Origin: Halomonas binhaiensis
Lineage (GTDB): Bacteria > Pseudomonadota > Gammaproteobacteria > Pseudomonadales > Halomonadaceae
Length of the DNA: 64,000 nt
Assembly (NCBI RefSeq): GCF_008329985.2
Contig: NZ_CP038437.2
Span: 1,798,001-1,862,000 of the forward strand
Direction of reading: 5' to 3'
Shown: positions 1 to 7,387 of the stretch, piece by piece
Layout of the letters: each line of letters begins with the position of its first letter
Numbering within the stretch: the stretch's first letter is position 1
Position numbers and translations under genes: made by a program
Notes under the pieces: model-generated
Told to the model about the DNA's origin: nothing
What the model saw: only the letters and a program-made list of their open reading frames with translations
The model's database searches: none

Positions 1-108
1 ACTCCTATGGGACGGCGCTACTAGATAGCGTCGGATCGTAGGACATTAAAAGGGTGGTGGTTACCTCCTGTAAGTACGCTCAATCACCCACAAACGGAAG
101 GCGGCAAT

Positions 109-189
109 TTAGCTATCAGCACTGCAGACGCTTACGATTGATGTAACTACAAAGCTGAATGTGGCGATTATGTATTTGTAAATATTCAT
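109..189 (-). CDS. Possible 26-residue hydrophobic peptide
   Basis: A tiny open frame starts with ATG at 189. An AGGA-type ribosome site lies about 7 bases upstream on the minus strand. The peptide begins MNIYKYIIATFSF, is hydrophobic through its middle, and ends SVCSADS before a TAA stop. It looks like a lone signal or membrane peptide. It is the 3' end of a longer open frame that starts at 426, but only this part has a sensible ribosome site. No homologue is recognised; it could be a truncated remnant of a secreted protein. The surrounding sequence is AT-richer than the rest of the window. Confidence 0.25.
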   Translation of the reverse strand: MNIYKYIIATFSFVVTSIVSVCSADS

Positions 190-788
190 TTTTGTTTCCT
201 GCTGATGCGCTTGTTTCTGCATAGCCGTAACTGGCCATCTCTCGGTGGCCTTTTTCATACATGAAAGATGCAATGCGAACCAAACCACAACAACGGTTTC
301 TCGACTAAGGGCTGGCGATTGTTTGATGGTACCCCAGTACACCGACGAACGATTGAGTCGTTGTCCATGCAAGGCTAGCTGGCACCGAGCGAGGTGCACG
401 TGTACTGTTTCGCCTTTCTGAGGCATACCAATATAGCGAAACCCTGATTGAGCGGTCCCAGGCTTAATGCCTGGGAGGCAGAATTGTGAATCAATTCAAG
501 AGCTATATTCTTGTATGCCCAGCTGTATGTCTAATGCAAATTCATCGGTTAATTTGCTGTTTTGTGAAGGTAGTTAAAGTCTCCTCATTCACACCATGAT
601 TTCCTTGTTTTTCAATCGATTATACACATGTCGATTACCATGATGTAGTTTGCTTTGGACATGGCGTGGTCTGTTTTTGGTCAGCATTTATTATCGGCTC
701 CGGCTCACGGGCTGCGCAGCCACGACACCCGATAGCATTGCTCTCAGCTTCGACGCTCTCAGCTTCGACGCCCTCAGCTTCGACGCCC
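190..788. other. Long non-coding stretch with hairpins and a repeat
   Basis: No convincing gene is seen here. It contains a plus-strand terminator-like hairpin (233-255), a second hairpin with arms CCCAGGC (457-463) and GCCTGGG (469-475) and no T-tract, and most of a 15-bp tandem repeat (742-801). Base composition is lower in GC than the housekeeping regions, which suggests an accessory or decayed segment. Confidence 0.5.
233..255 (+). terminator. Rho-independent terminator-like hairpin
   Basis: Arms GGCCATC (233-239) and GGTGGCC (244-250) pair over 7 bp with one G-T wobble around a TCTC loop. Five T follow at 251-255. No complete plus-strand gene is visible upstream, so it may end a transcript that begins outside the window. 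Confidence 0.35.
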
Positions 789-801
789 TCAGTTTCGACG
801 G
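742..801. repeat. Four 15-bp tandem repeats
   Basis: Four head-to-tail copies of a 15-bp unit of the form TCTCAGCTTCGACGC occupy 742-756, 757-771, 772-786 and 787-801. The first two are identical, the third differs at its first base and the fourth is more diverged. The unit is a multiple of three and open in both directions. The last copy overlaps the stop codon of the small minus-strand gene ending at 789. Confidence 0.85.
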
Positions 802-947
802 CGGAAGCGAAAGGCGCGCAGGCGAGCCATGGCCTTGCGCGGGGCACGCCCTATACAGCGAAACAGCTTGGCAAACAGTTCGGCACGCAACTGTGCGTTG
901 CGCCGCTCTATTGCTCGGATCTTCCGGTTTGGAGTATGGAAGGCCAT
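789..947 (-). CDS. Small basic helical protein, 52 residues, unknown function
   Basis: Starting at the ATG at 947 the frame reads MAFHTPNRKIRAIERRNAQL and continues as an arginine-rich amphipathic helix ending RLRAFRFRRRN. An alternative in-frame ATG lies at 962 (five residues longer). Codon choice is GC-rich at third positions, like the real genes of this window, which is the main reason to call it. A clear ribosome site is missing for the shorter start. The IRAIERRNAQLRAEL segment resembles a short coiled coil. The charge suggests nucleic acid or membrane binding, but no family is recognised. The stop lies inside the last copy of the 15-bp tandem repeat. Confidence 0.4.
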   Translation of the reverse strand: MAFHTPNRKIRAIERRNAQLRAELFAKLFRCIGRAPRKAMARLRAFRFRRRN

Positions 948-1216
948 TGCAGACAACCCCATCTCGTTGCACTCTGACTGGTGCGATAACGCCCAAATTA
1001 CCACAGGGACGAAGCTTCTCCCACAGAGACTTCTCCTACAGAGGATGCGTTGTAAATGGATAGAGATCGATAGTGAAGAAAGGCGTCTGAGTTTAATGAT
1101 TGAAATATAAAAATACTGGAAAAGAAATATCCACATATTATTATTGCACGGCGTAACACTTCTTTGTTGATGAGAGACTAGAATCAGAGACCCACATAGA
1201 CGCTCTGGAGGGCACT

Positions 1217-1459
1217 ATGAAAGGCTCAACCATTCGTACTCTCAGTAATGATGAACTTGATATTGTCACCGGTGGCATTCTTGAGCCTTGGTTGGCCGAA
1301 CCAGATGGTGGTTCTGGCCTCTCGCCAGGTATCGACGGTAACAATGGTATTCTTCCCGGCGGCTGTGTGAGACCTGGCCCTTTTGCTGACCATGGCGCCA
1401 TCATCGATGGCTTTCTTGATGGTTCCCTTGAAGGATGGACAGTAAAGATTACCTGGTGA
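1217..1459 (+). CDS. Double-glycine-leader peptide (putative class II microcin/bacteriocin precursor)
   Basis: This 80-residue frame has a GGAGGG ribosome site at 1207-1212, four bases before the ATG, and its own terminator at 1582-1613. Residues 9-20 read LSNDELDIVTGG. This matches the double-glycine leader consensus exactly: Leu -12, Ser -11, Glu -8, Leu -7, Val -4, Gly -2, Gly -1. Such leaders are cut after GG by C39-peptidase ABC exporters during secretion. The predicted mature peptide is 60 residues, begins ILEPWLAEPDGG, is rich in Gly, Pro and Asp, acidic, with one Cys (in LPGGCVRPG) and a C-terminal Trp. No exporter, immunity gene or modifying enzyme is visible within the window. It could be a microcin, a signalling peptide or the substrate of a distant exporter. 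The leader is strong evidence; the activity is inference. Confidence 0.72.
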   Translation: MKGSTIRTLSNDELDIVTGGILEPWLAEPDGGSGLSPGIDGNNGILPGGCVRPGPFADHGAIIDGFLDGSLEGWTVKITW

Positions 1460-1581
1460 TGGGCGCAAGATGTGTGTAACTTCAGGTAGATATGCAACTT
1501 GTTGTTCATTTCTCTGATCAGGAGAAAGCGACCCTTACACTTCACGACCAGTGAACCACGCCGCTTTACCATGGAATGCGT

Positions 1582-1613
1582 CGCCCTGGCCATAGAGCCA
1601 GGGCGTTTTGTTG
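1582..1613 (+). terminator. Rho-independent terminator after the GG-leader peptide gene
   Basis: Arms CGCCCTGGC (1582-1590) and GCCAGGGCG (1597-1605) form a perfect 9-bp stem around the loop CATAGA, followed by TTTTGTTG. The T-tract is on the plus strand only, so it ends the peptide transcript about 120 bases after the stop codon. Confidence 0.8.
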
Positions 1614-1638
1614 CTGGCTTTACGGTGCCAGGCGACGG

Positions 1639-2250
1639 TCACTTCATGCCATAGATCCGGTATGCTCGTTCAAGAAGTACCTGCCAGTCTGCTTCCGTCA
1701 TCGCCGCCCTGGCCTGACAGGTGATACTTTCCAGATAGGTGCCTGCAAACAGGTACCGGGAGTCAGGTGACAGGCTGATCAGCTCTACGCCAATTCCGCA
1801 GCCATCGGCAAATGGCTGGACCTGGATACCCTTTGGGTCCGACCTGGCCGCAGAGGTTGACATGAAAACGTGTCGAACCTTCTTGCCGCCAATGAATTGA
1901 TAACCGGAAGTGTCTGGTAGTTTATAGCGAGTTTGTAATTCCAGAAGGCTGAACTCGGTATCCATCAGTCGGCTACCATCCTGATTAGACTTCCATACGA
2001 AGCGGTAGGACTTTTCAGTGATATTGCCTGAGTTGCTGGCCATGCTGGGGTCTTTCTTTGTGTAATCTTGGCTGGCCGAAAAGTAATGAAAGCCAGGGGG
2101 CATATCAACTCGTTCTATTGGATAGCCCTTGGCAATGATAGCTCGTTTCTGGTAATCGTAATAGGGAGGATTTGACACTCCAGGTAAGGAAGAACAACTC
2201 GCCAGAGTAGCTGATATGAAAAGTGAAGAAATAATAAAGAACGGTCTCAT
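1639..2250 (-). CDS. Lipoprotein of unknown function
   Basis: The 203-residue product starts MRPFFIISSLFISATLASC. This is a short basic-hydrophobic signal ending in a lipobox LASC with the lipidated cysteine at residue 19, so it should be a membrane-anchored lipoprotein. Residue +2 is Ser, which usually favours the outer membrane. The rest is soluble and mixed, with two further cysteines (in FADGCGIG and ESITCQA) that could form a disulfide. No domain family is recognised. It stands alone, convergent with the GG-leader peptide gene and separated from the biotin operon by about 370 bases. Base composition is lower in GC than its neighbours, which fits an accessory gene. Confidence 0.7.
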   Translation of the reverse strand: MRPFFIISSLFISATLASCSSLPGVSNPPYYDYQKRAIIAKGYPIERVDMPPGFHYFSASQDYTKKDPSMASNSGNITEKSYRFVWKSNQDGSRLMDTEFSLLELQTRYKLPDTSGYQFIGGKKVRHVFMSTSAARSDPKGIQVQPFADGCGIGVELISLSPDSRYLFAGTYLESITCQARAAMTEADWQVLLERAYRIYGMK

Positions 2251-2623
2251 GGAATTATCCCTGCATGGAAATTATCGTATACATGCTGAGTGATGTTTCC
2301 TTTTTATACTTAAATTCTATTCGGAGTTTTCCATTTATTTTATTTCCATTACCCATGTGATTCAGGGTTTAAATAATTTGTCGAAAAAATGGGCCGGTTT
2401 TTTTGTCTAGAGCGGGATACGTAATTGGGGATATGAAACCAGGCTGCTTGAGCCTGCTTCCATGAAAGATACTCAGGAAATAGAAGTCTGTTAAGTGTTT
2501 AAGGAATTATTCGATATGCGGGTATATAAATTCAGCCAATTCCTACAAGGAAAGTAAGAGCTGGCTGAAGATATTGGTCTTTGTGTGGTCGCGCTTTGTG
2601 CCGTTATATGCAGAGATTGACGG
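2251..2623. other. Intergenic region between the bio operon and the lipoprotein gene
   Basis: AT-rich region that should hold the minus-strand promoter of the lipoprotein gene. At 2531-2569 arms TTCAGCCA and TGGCTGAA (8 bp, perfect) enclose a smaller hairpin TTCCT/AGGAA; this may mark the 3' end of the bio transcript, although there is no T-tract. No gene is seen. Confidence 0.5.
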
Positions 2624-3319
2624 TCAGGAAGGCAGCGATAAGTGATTGGCTGCTGCATCAGCAAGTGCCTGGTGCCCGCTGACAGGCAAGCGGGGAACGA
2701 TGCCCAGGCAGGGAGCGGAGATCCGCTGCTCGAGGTGGCGAATATTGTCTTCGTAAAGGCGCTTGTCTTCGGCAAAGCCAGGGTCGATGACATTGCCTAC
2801 CCATCCTGCCAGGGGCCGCCCGTCGCGAAGTATGGTTTCGGCACTGAGTACGGCATGGTTCAGGCATCCCAGCTTGAGTCCCACGACCAGAATCACGGGC
2901 AGCGATAGACGCGTTGCCAGTACTGCAATGTCCTCTTCATCATTGAGTGGCACTCGCCAGCCCCCGGCGCCTTCGATCAGGACCAGATCACGCTGCTCAG
3001 CGAGCGGGGCTGAAAGCGCGCTTTCCAGGTCTGCCGCACACAATGTTCTACCGGCGTAGCGCGCTGCGAGATGTGGGGCAATAGGGGGCGCGAAAGCGAA
3101 CGGATTGATAACGTCATAGGGGAGCTCGGGCCTGGTCTGCGCCTGCAGGGTCAAGGCATCGATATTGCGCAGGCCATCCTGGGTGTCATCGCAACCGGAA
3201 GCAACCGGCTTCAGCCCCAGTGTGCTCAGCCCCTGACGTCTTCCCAGGGCGAGCAGGCCAGAACAGATGAGCGTCTTGCCGGCATCCGTATCGGTGCCGG
3301 TGACAAAGTAACAAGGCAT
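2624..3319 (-). CDS. bioD: Dethiobiotin synthetase
   Basis: BioD closes the ureido ring of biotin: it turns 7,8-diaminopelargonate, CO2 and ATP into dethiobiotin in the cytoplasm. The 231-residue length is normal. The P-loop GTDTDAGKT lies at residues 8-16, KPVASG at 37-42 and the IEGAGG motif at about 115-120. The ATG at 3319 has a GGAGAG ribosome site about 9 bases upstream. It is the last gene of the minus-strand bio operon, 29 bases after bioC. Confidence 0.95.
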   Translation of the reverse strand: MPCYFVTGTDTDAGKTLICSGLLALGRRQGLSTLGLKPVASGCDDTQDGLRNIDALTLQAQTRPELPYDVINPFAFAPPIAPHLAARYAGRTLCAADLESALSAPLAEQRDLVLIEGAGGWRVPLNDEEDIAVLATRLSLPVILVVGLKLGCLNHAVLSAETILRDGRPLAGWVGNVIDPGFAEDKRLYEDNIRHLEQRISAPCLGIVPRLPVSGHQALADAAANHLSLPS

Positions 3320-3348
3320 TTCAGTAGCTCTCCAGTCTTCTCATCGTC

Positions 3349-4224
3349 TCAGGCTTGCAGTACCAGGGTCAGTAACTCGTAACTGACAGGGAGTCCTTCG
3401 GGCTGGCGCAGCAGTTCGTATCTAGCGCGGGCTGTAGCGACGTCGCGACGAGTTAAATGTGCCCCTTGGCGCGCAACCTGTGCGCCAACTCCCTTGACCG
3501 AGTCCATGACAGCCTTCAAGTCCGGATAGAAGAAGCGCTGCCGTTGCTGGTTGACGGTGACCTGCGACCAGCCTGCGGCATAGGCTGCATCGATGTGGGT
3601 CTGGCGGAGGTGAAATTCCAGAACCCCCGGGGTTCTGGTAGAGCTGTCTGCAGGTGAAGGCGACCATGCCTGCTGGATTTCCTGAAGCGTGCCTGGCGCC
3701 AGAGTGTTGATCACCGCCTTGCCGCCAGCCTTTGTTACCCGGCGTATTTCCTGCAGCGCCAGCATCATGTCGGGGCACCACTGTATGGCCAGATTGGAGA
3801 TCACCAGGTCCTGGCTGCCTCCTCCCAGAGGCAGTCGCTGGGCATCACCGCACAGCCACTGAATGTGCTCGGAGAAGGGAGCAGCAGTACTGCGCTGGGC
3901 CTCTGCCAGCATGGCAGCGGAGAGATCCAGTCCCGTCACAAAGGCTTGTGGATAGCGACGGGACAGTGCTTTGGTCAGGTCGCCAGGTCCGCAACCGACA
4001 TCCAATATGTGTTGGGCTGAAGAAGGCAGATAGGGGAGCAGCGCGTCTGCCATGACGGCCTGAGCCCGAGCCAGTTCGCGATAACGTGGCGCTGCTCTGG
4101 AGAAAGCGTGAGCGACACGGCGCTGCCAGTCCATGGAGGGGGCTTCCTGACAAGAGAGGACTTCTCGGCAAGGTGCGGTCTCTGGATGCGAGCCATGAGG
4201 CAAGGACGGGGCGAGGGCAGTCAT
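3349..4224 (-). CDS. bioC: Malonyl-ACP O-methyltransferase
   Basis: BioC methylates the free carboxyl of malonyl-ACP so that fatty acid synthesis can build the pimelate chain. The SAM-binding motif DVGCGPG is at residues 75-81, in a class I methyltransferase fold, and the post-motif SNLAIQWC region is typical. The 291-residue frame overlaps bioH by four bases (ATGA). Family members usually begin near MDWQRRVAHAFSRAA, which is residue 31 here. An internal ATG at 4134 with a GGAAG ribosome site could therefore be the true start; the first 30 residues are Pro/Ser-rich and unlike the family. Confidence 0.92.
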   Translation of the reverse strand: MTALAPSLPHGSHPETAPCREVLSCQEAPSMDWQRRVAHAFSRAAPRYRELARAQAVMADALLPYLPSSAQHILDVGCGPGDLTKALSRRYPQAFVTGLDLSAAMLAEAQRSTAAPFSEHIQWLCGDAQRLPLGGGSQDLVISNLAIQWCPDMMLALQEIRRVTKAGGKAVINTLAPGTLQEIQQAWSPSPADSSTRTPGVLEFHLRQTHIDAAYAAGWSQVTVNQQRQRFFYPDLKAVMDSVKGVGAQVARQGAHLTRRDVATARARYELLRQPEGLPVSYELLTLVLQA

Positions 4225-5006
4225 GAGGATATGGGCTCCCTGTCAGACGAGATGGCATGACGCATCTGGCGGGCTTGGTGCACGATAGTATCTGCCAGAG
4301 CTTCAGGCTGGCTGAGCATGGGGCAGTGGCCGGCCGAAGGCAGTTGTACATTCATGCCATCGCGGACCTCGGGAGCAAGCAGTGGGTCCTGTGCTCCGCA
4401 TAGCGTCACCACGAAGCCTGGAAAGTTCGTGAGAGTCGCTGAGATATCGGCATGCGTCAGTAGCTTGAGCCCTGCCTCCAGGGTTTCCACATCGGGCGGG
4501 GAATCTGCTGCCAATAGTGTCCGGAGCTGGCGCACTGCATCACGAAGTGAAGGTTCGCCACTGGCTTGCCAGCGCAGGAAGGACTCTCTGGCGGCAACGG
4601 GGTCATGCAGGAAAGCGCGGTGAAACTGCGCGAGCTCGCTCTTGCTGACGCCATGGGGATGGCAGAAGCGATGACCCATTCCGAGCAGCATCAATCCCTG
4701 GGGAGGCGACAGTGTCTGGCTCAACAGGGCTGCTTGCAGTGCTCCCAGAGACCAGCACACCCAGATGGCATCAGCAGGCAGGTCGTCCTCCATGGCCTTG
4801 GCCAATGCCTCCGGGGAGTCGGGCTGGGCCAAGGCAGGGCGCTTACCCATGCCGGGCCAGTCTGGCGCTGTCACGGATATGTCAGCAGGCCAGTAAGGCG
4901 CGAGAGGTTGCCAGATGCGTGCATCAATGCCCCAGCCGGAAAGCAGGACGAGCTTGGTGGAGGGGGCAGTGGCCGGGTTGGTGTCAGGTTCCTGGAGGTG
5001 ATTCAT
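4221..5006 (-). CDS. bioH: Pimeloyl-ACP methyl ester carboxylesterase
   Basis: BioH removes the methyl group added by BioC, ending pimelate elongation and giving pimeloyl-ACP. The 261-residue alpha/beta hydrolase has the expected triad: Ser86 in CWSLG, Asp207 in GAQDPLL and His227 in SAGHCPM. The nucleophile elbow starts with Cys rather than the usual Gly of GWSLG, a small departure. The ATG at 5006 has an AGGAGG ribosome site. Its start overlaps the bioF stop and its stop overlaps the bioC start, so the genes are translationally coupled. Confidence 0.92.
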   Translation of the reverse strand: MNHLQEPDTNPATAPSTKLVLLSGWGIDARIWQPLAPYWPADISVTAPDWPGMGKRPALAQPDSPEALAKAMEDDLPADAIWVCWSLGALQAALLSQTLSPPQGLMLLGMGHRFCHPHGVSKSELAQFHRAFLHDPVAARESFLRWQASGEPSLRDAVRQLRTLLAADSPPDVETLEAGLKLLTHADISATLTNFPGFVVTLCGAQDPLLAPEVRDGMNVQLPSAGHCPMLSQPEALADTIVHQARQMRHAISSDREPISS

Positions 5007-6148
5007 TGCGCCTCCTTGTGCAGACAGGCTGCCAAGGCACTCAATAGGTGATCCAGCTGTGCGTCACTGTGTCGAGCGCTCAAGGTGATGCGCAAGCGTG
5101 ACTCGCCTTTGGGTACTGTCGGTGGACGAATGACGCCGACCTTGATGCCTGCCTGGGCCAGCCACTCACCCCAGCGCAGAGCCCGCGCCTCGTCTCCCAG
5201 CAGGATGGGCTGGATCGGTGTGGATGAGGGGAGGAGGCATAGCCCCAGGTCGCTGGCCTGCCGGCGGAATTCGCTGGTCAGGTGGCTCAGGCGCTTGCGC
5301 CGTTGAGGCTCCTGGGTGCAGATGCGTATGGCCTCCATGGTCGCTGCCGCGACACCTGGCGGCATGGCTGTCGTATAGATGTAAGGACGAGCGAACTGGA
5401 TCAGGTGATCGATCAGGTTGCTGTCACCGGCGACGAAAGCGCCGGCCGTGCCCAGAGCCTTGCCCAGGGTGCCGACCAGCACTTGCACGTGTTCGCTGCC
5501 ATGGCGCTGACCCGTGCAGCCGCTGCCATGCTCGCCCAGCACGCCCAGCCCGTGGGCATCATCGATCATCAGCCAGGCCGAATGCCGGCTGGCCATCGTG
5601 GTCAGTCCGGTGATATCTGCCTGATCGCCGTCCATGCTGAACACGCCATCGCTGACAATCAGCTTGCGGGCGTCTGTCGGGGCGCGCTGCAGCAGTCTGT
5701 CGAGGTCATCAATGTCCTGGTGATGGAAGCGCCGTGAACGCGCTCCTGACAGGCTGGCGCCATCCAGCAGCGAAGCGTGGTTGAGACGGTCCTGAAAGAT
5801 GTATGTGTCAGATCCACAGAGCGCTTGAAGCGTGCCTAGGTTGGCCATGTAGCCAGTGGAAAACAGCAGTGCCCTGGGGCGTCCAGTCAAGCTGGCCAGC
5901 GCTTCTTCCAAGGCTTCATGAATTTCCAGGTGGCCATTGACCAGATGAGAAGCACGGCTGCCGCTCCCATAACGACGGGCACCTTCTGCCTCGGCCTCAG
6001 CCAGGCGTGGATCGCTGGCCAGGCCAAGGTAGTCGTTGCTGGCAAAGTCGATGACATCGTTATCATGATGGATATGGCGTGCCCGCCAGCGGTGAGCTTC
6101 ACGCCGCTGGCGCGCGGCCTGTTCCAGATAACTTGCCCAAGCGGTCAT
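5003..6148 (-). CDS. bioF: 8-amino-7-oxononanoate synthase
   Basis: BioF joins pimeloyl-ACP and L-alanine, with loss of CO2, to make 8-amino-7-oxononanoate. It is a PLP enzyme of the alpha-oxoamine synthase family. The PLP-binding lysine is K230 in GTLGKALG, and DDAHGLG at 196-202 supplies the cofactor-ring aspartate. The length (381) is normal. It overlaps bioB and bioH by four bases at each end. The aminotransferase bioA, which acts next, is not in this cluster. Confidence 0.96.
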   Translation of the reverse strand: MTAWASYLEQAARQRREAHRWRARHIHHDNDVIDFASNDYLGLASDPRLAEAEAEGARRYGSGSRASHLVNGHLEIHEALEEALASLTGRPRALLFSTGYMANLGTLQALCGSDTYIFQDRLNHASLLDGASLSGARSRRFHHQDIDDLDRLLQRAPTDARKLIVSDGVFSMDGDQADITGLTTMASRHSAWLMIDDAHGLGVLGEHGSGCTGQRHGSEHVQVLVGTLGKALGTAGAFVAGDSNLIDHLIQFARPYIYTTAMPPGVAAATMEAIRICTQEPQRRKRLSHLTSEFRRQASDLGLCLLPSSTPIQPILLGDEARALRWGEWLAQAGIKVGVIRPPTVPKGESRLRITLSARHSDAQLDHLLSALAACLHKEAQ

Positions 6149-7296
6149 GCTTGAACCGAGGCGTCGTAGAAGAGTCGGTCGTTGGCCTGGCGCTCCATGG
6201 CGGCTTCCAGTTCGCGCTGCTGATCGGTGTCGCTGCGGCAGCTCTCGCGACGCTCGGGATGCAGACCAAGCTTATCGAACAGGAGGCGATCGCGTTCCAC
6301 CTGAGGATTGCCGGTAGTCAGCAGTGTGTCGCCATAGAAAATGGAGTTGGCTCCGGCCAGGAATGCCAGAGCCTGGGTGGATTCGTCCATTTGCGAGCGC
6401 CCTGCGGACAGTCGCACATGGCTTTGTGGCATCAGGATTCGAGCCACGGCAATGTTGCGAATGAAGTCAATGGGGTCAAGATCTTCAACATCCTCCAGAG
6501 GGGTGCCGGGAACCTTGACCAGCATGTTGATCGGTACGGACTCAGGATGAGGATTGAGCTGGGCCAGTTGCTGCAGCAATCCTGCCCGGTCTCGAGGTGT
6601 TTCACCCATGCCGATGATGCCGCCGGAGCAGATCTTCATTCCGGCATCGCGCACATTGCCCAGAGTCTCCAGGCGGTCGCCATAGGTGCGTGTCGTGATG
6701 ATCTCTGCGTAGTAGTCCGGAGAGGTGTCCAGGTTGTGGTTGTAGTAGTCGAGCCCGGCCTCGGCCAGTTGCTTGGCCTGGTCTCCGTCGAGCATGCCCA
6801 GCGTCATGCAGGTTTCCAGGCCGATATCCTTGACCTGGCGCACCATCTCCAGCACGACATCCAGGTCCTTCTGTCGTGGGCTGCGCCAGGCCGCTCCCAT
6901 GCAGAAGCGGCTTGCACCAGCTTCCTTGGCGGCCTTGGCCTGGTTTACGACTTTCTCTATCTCAAGCAGTTTTTCCTTGTCCAGACCGGTGTTGTAGTGG
7001 CCAGACTGAGGGCAGTACTTGCAGTCTTCCGGACAAGCGCCTGTCTTGATCGACAGCAGCGTGGAAACCTGCACGGCATTCGGGTCGAAGCATTGACGGT
7101 GGACCTGCTGAGCCCGGAAAAGCAGATCATTGAAGGGCAGGGCGAACAGGGCCTCGATTTCTTCCAGGCTCCAATCGTGCCGAATTGCGCTGTCAGCGTT
7201 GCCAGGCGTTGCATTGCTGTCCTGGATGACGGTATCTGCCAGAGAAAGGTCTGGCGAAGAAGCGTTGGCGGCAAGAGAGGACGAGGTACTAGGCAT
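6145..7296 (-). CDS. bioB: Biotin synthase (radical SAM)
   Basis: BioB inserts sulfur into dethiobiotin to make biotin, using one [4Fe-4S] and one auxiliary [2Fe-2S] cluster. The radical-SAM triad is C88, C92 and C95 in [12 protein letters not shown], and the family motif YNHNLDT is present. I start at the ATG at 7296 (383 residues); the frame also opens at a TTG at 7302. The N-terminal 40 residues are Ser/Ala-rich and longer than in E. coli. It is the first gene of the bioBFHCD operon and faces comF across an 80-90 base regulatory gap with BirA-like operators. Confidence 0.96.
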   Translation of the reverse strand: MPSTSSSLAANASSPDLSLADTVIQDSNATPGNADSAIRHDWSLEEIEALFALPFNDLLFRAQQVHRQCFDPNAVQVSTLLSIKTGACPEDCKYCPQSGHYNTGLDKEKLLEIEKVVNQAKAAKEAGASRFCMGAAWRSPRQKDLDVVLEMVRQVKDIGLETCMTLGMLDGDQAKQLAEAGLDYYNHNLDTSPDYYAEIITTRTYGDRLETLGNVRDAGMKICSGGIIGMGETPRDRAGLLQQLAQLNPHPESVPINMLVKVPGTPLEDVEDLDPIDFIRNIAVARILMPQSHVRLSAGRSQMDESTQALAFLAGANSIFYGDTLLTTGNPQVERDRLLFDKLGLHPERRESCRSDTDQQRELEAAMERQANDRLFYDASVQA

Positions 7297-7297
7297 G

Positions 7298-7326
7298 GTC
7301 AACTCGAATCTAGGTATTAGGTTGAC
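7298..7326. promoter_or_regulatory. Candidate BirA operator, proximal to bioB
   Basis: Half-sites GTCAAC (7298-7303) and GTTGAC (7321-7326) form a dyad with a 17-base spacer. The proteobacterial BirA operator has the general form TTGTNAACC-N14/15-GGTTNACAA, which leaves 16 or 17 bases between the AAC and GTT cores, as here. This copy is weaker than the one at 7349-7386 and touches the bioB start codon region. Confidence 0.45.
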
Positions 7327-7330
7327 TGAA

Positions 7331-7358
7331 AGGATAAGGGCTATAAATCAGCTGTCAA
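7331..7358 (-). promoter_or_regulatory. Probable bioB promoter
   Basis: On the minus strand a consensus -35 TTGACA (7358 to 7353) is followed after 16 bases by TATCCT (7336 to 7331), which agrees at four of six positions with a -10. The -35 lies inside the left arm of the distal operator, so binding there would block the polymerase. Confidence 0.45.
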
Positions 7359-7386
7359 CTAGGTTTGTAGCCAAAGTTGACAGCTG
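7349..7386. promoter_or_regulatory. Candidate BirA operator between bioB and comF
   Basis: A perfect 12-bp inverted repeat joins CAGCTGTCAACT (7349-7360) and AGTTGACAGCTG (7375-7386). The core TGTCAAC-N16-GTTGACA matches the form and spacing of the BirA biotin operator. It sits in the divergent bioB/comF gap, over the probable bioB -35 and right before the comF start. Confidence 0.6.
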
Positions 7387-7387
7387 C

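Noticed and set aside
51..110. Whether the left edge is the end of a known gene
   Set aside because: No frame into the left edge shows a recognisable protein end, and the sequence does not resemble 5S rRNA or a tRNA, so nothing is called.
650..1136. Several overlapping frames of 90-137 codons on both strands
   Set aside because: They are mutually exclusive, lack ribosome sites, and part of their length comes from the 15-bp repeat. Only the 52-codon frame 789-947 has gene-like codon use.
6079..7320. A 413-codon plus-strand open frame over bioB and bioF
   Set aside because: Antisense to bioB and the start of bioF, both certain genes.
7130..7387. N-terminal extension of the comF frame
   Set aside because: This part is antisense to bioB and crosses the operator region; ComF homology begins only after 7388.
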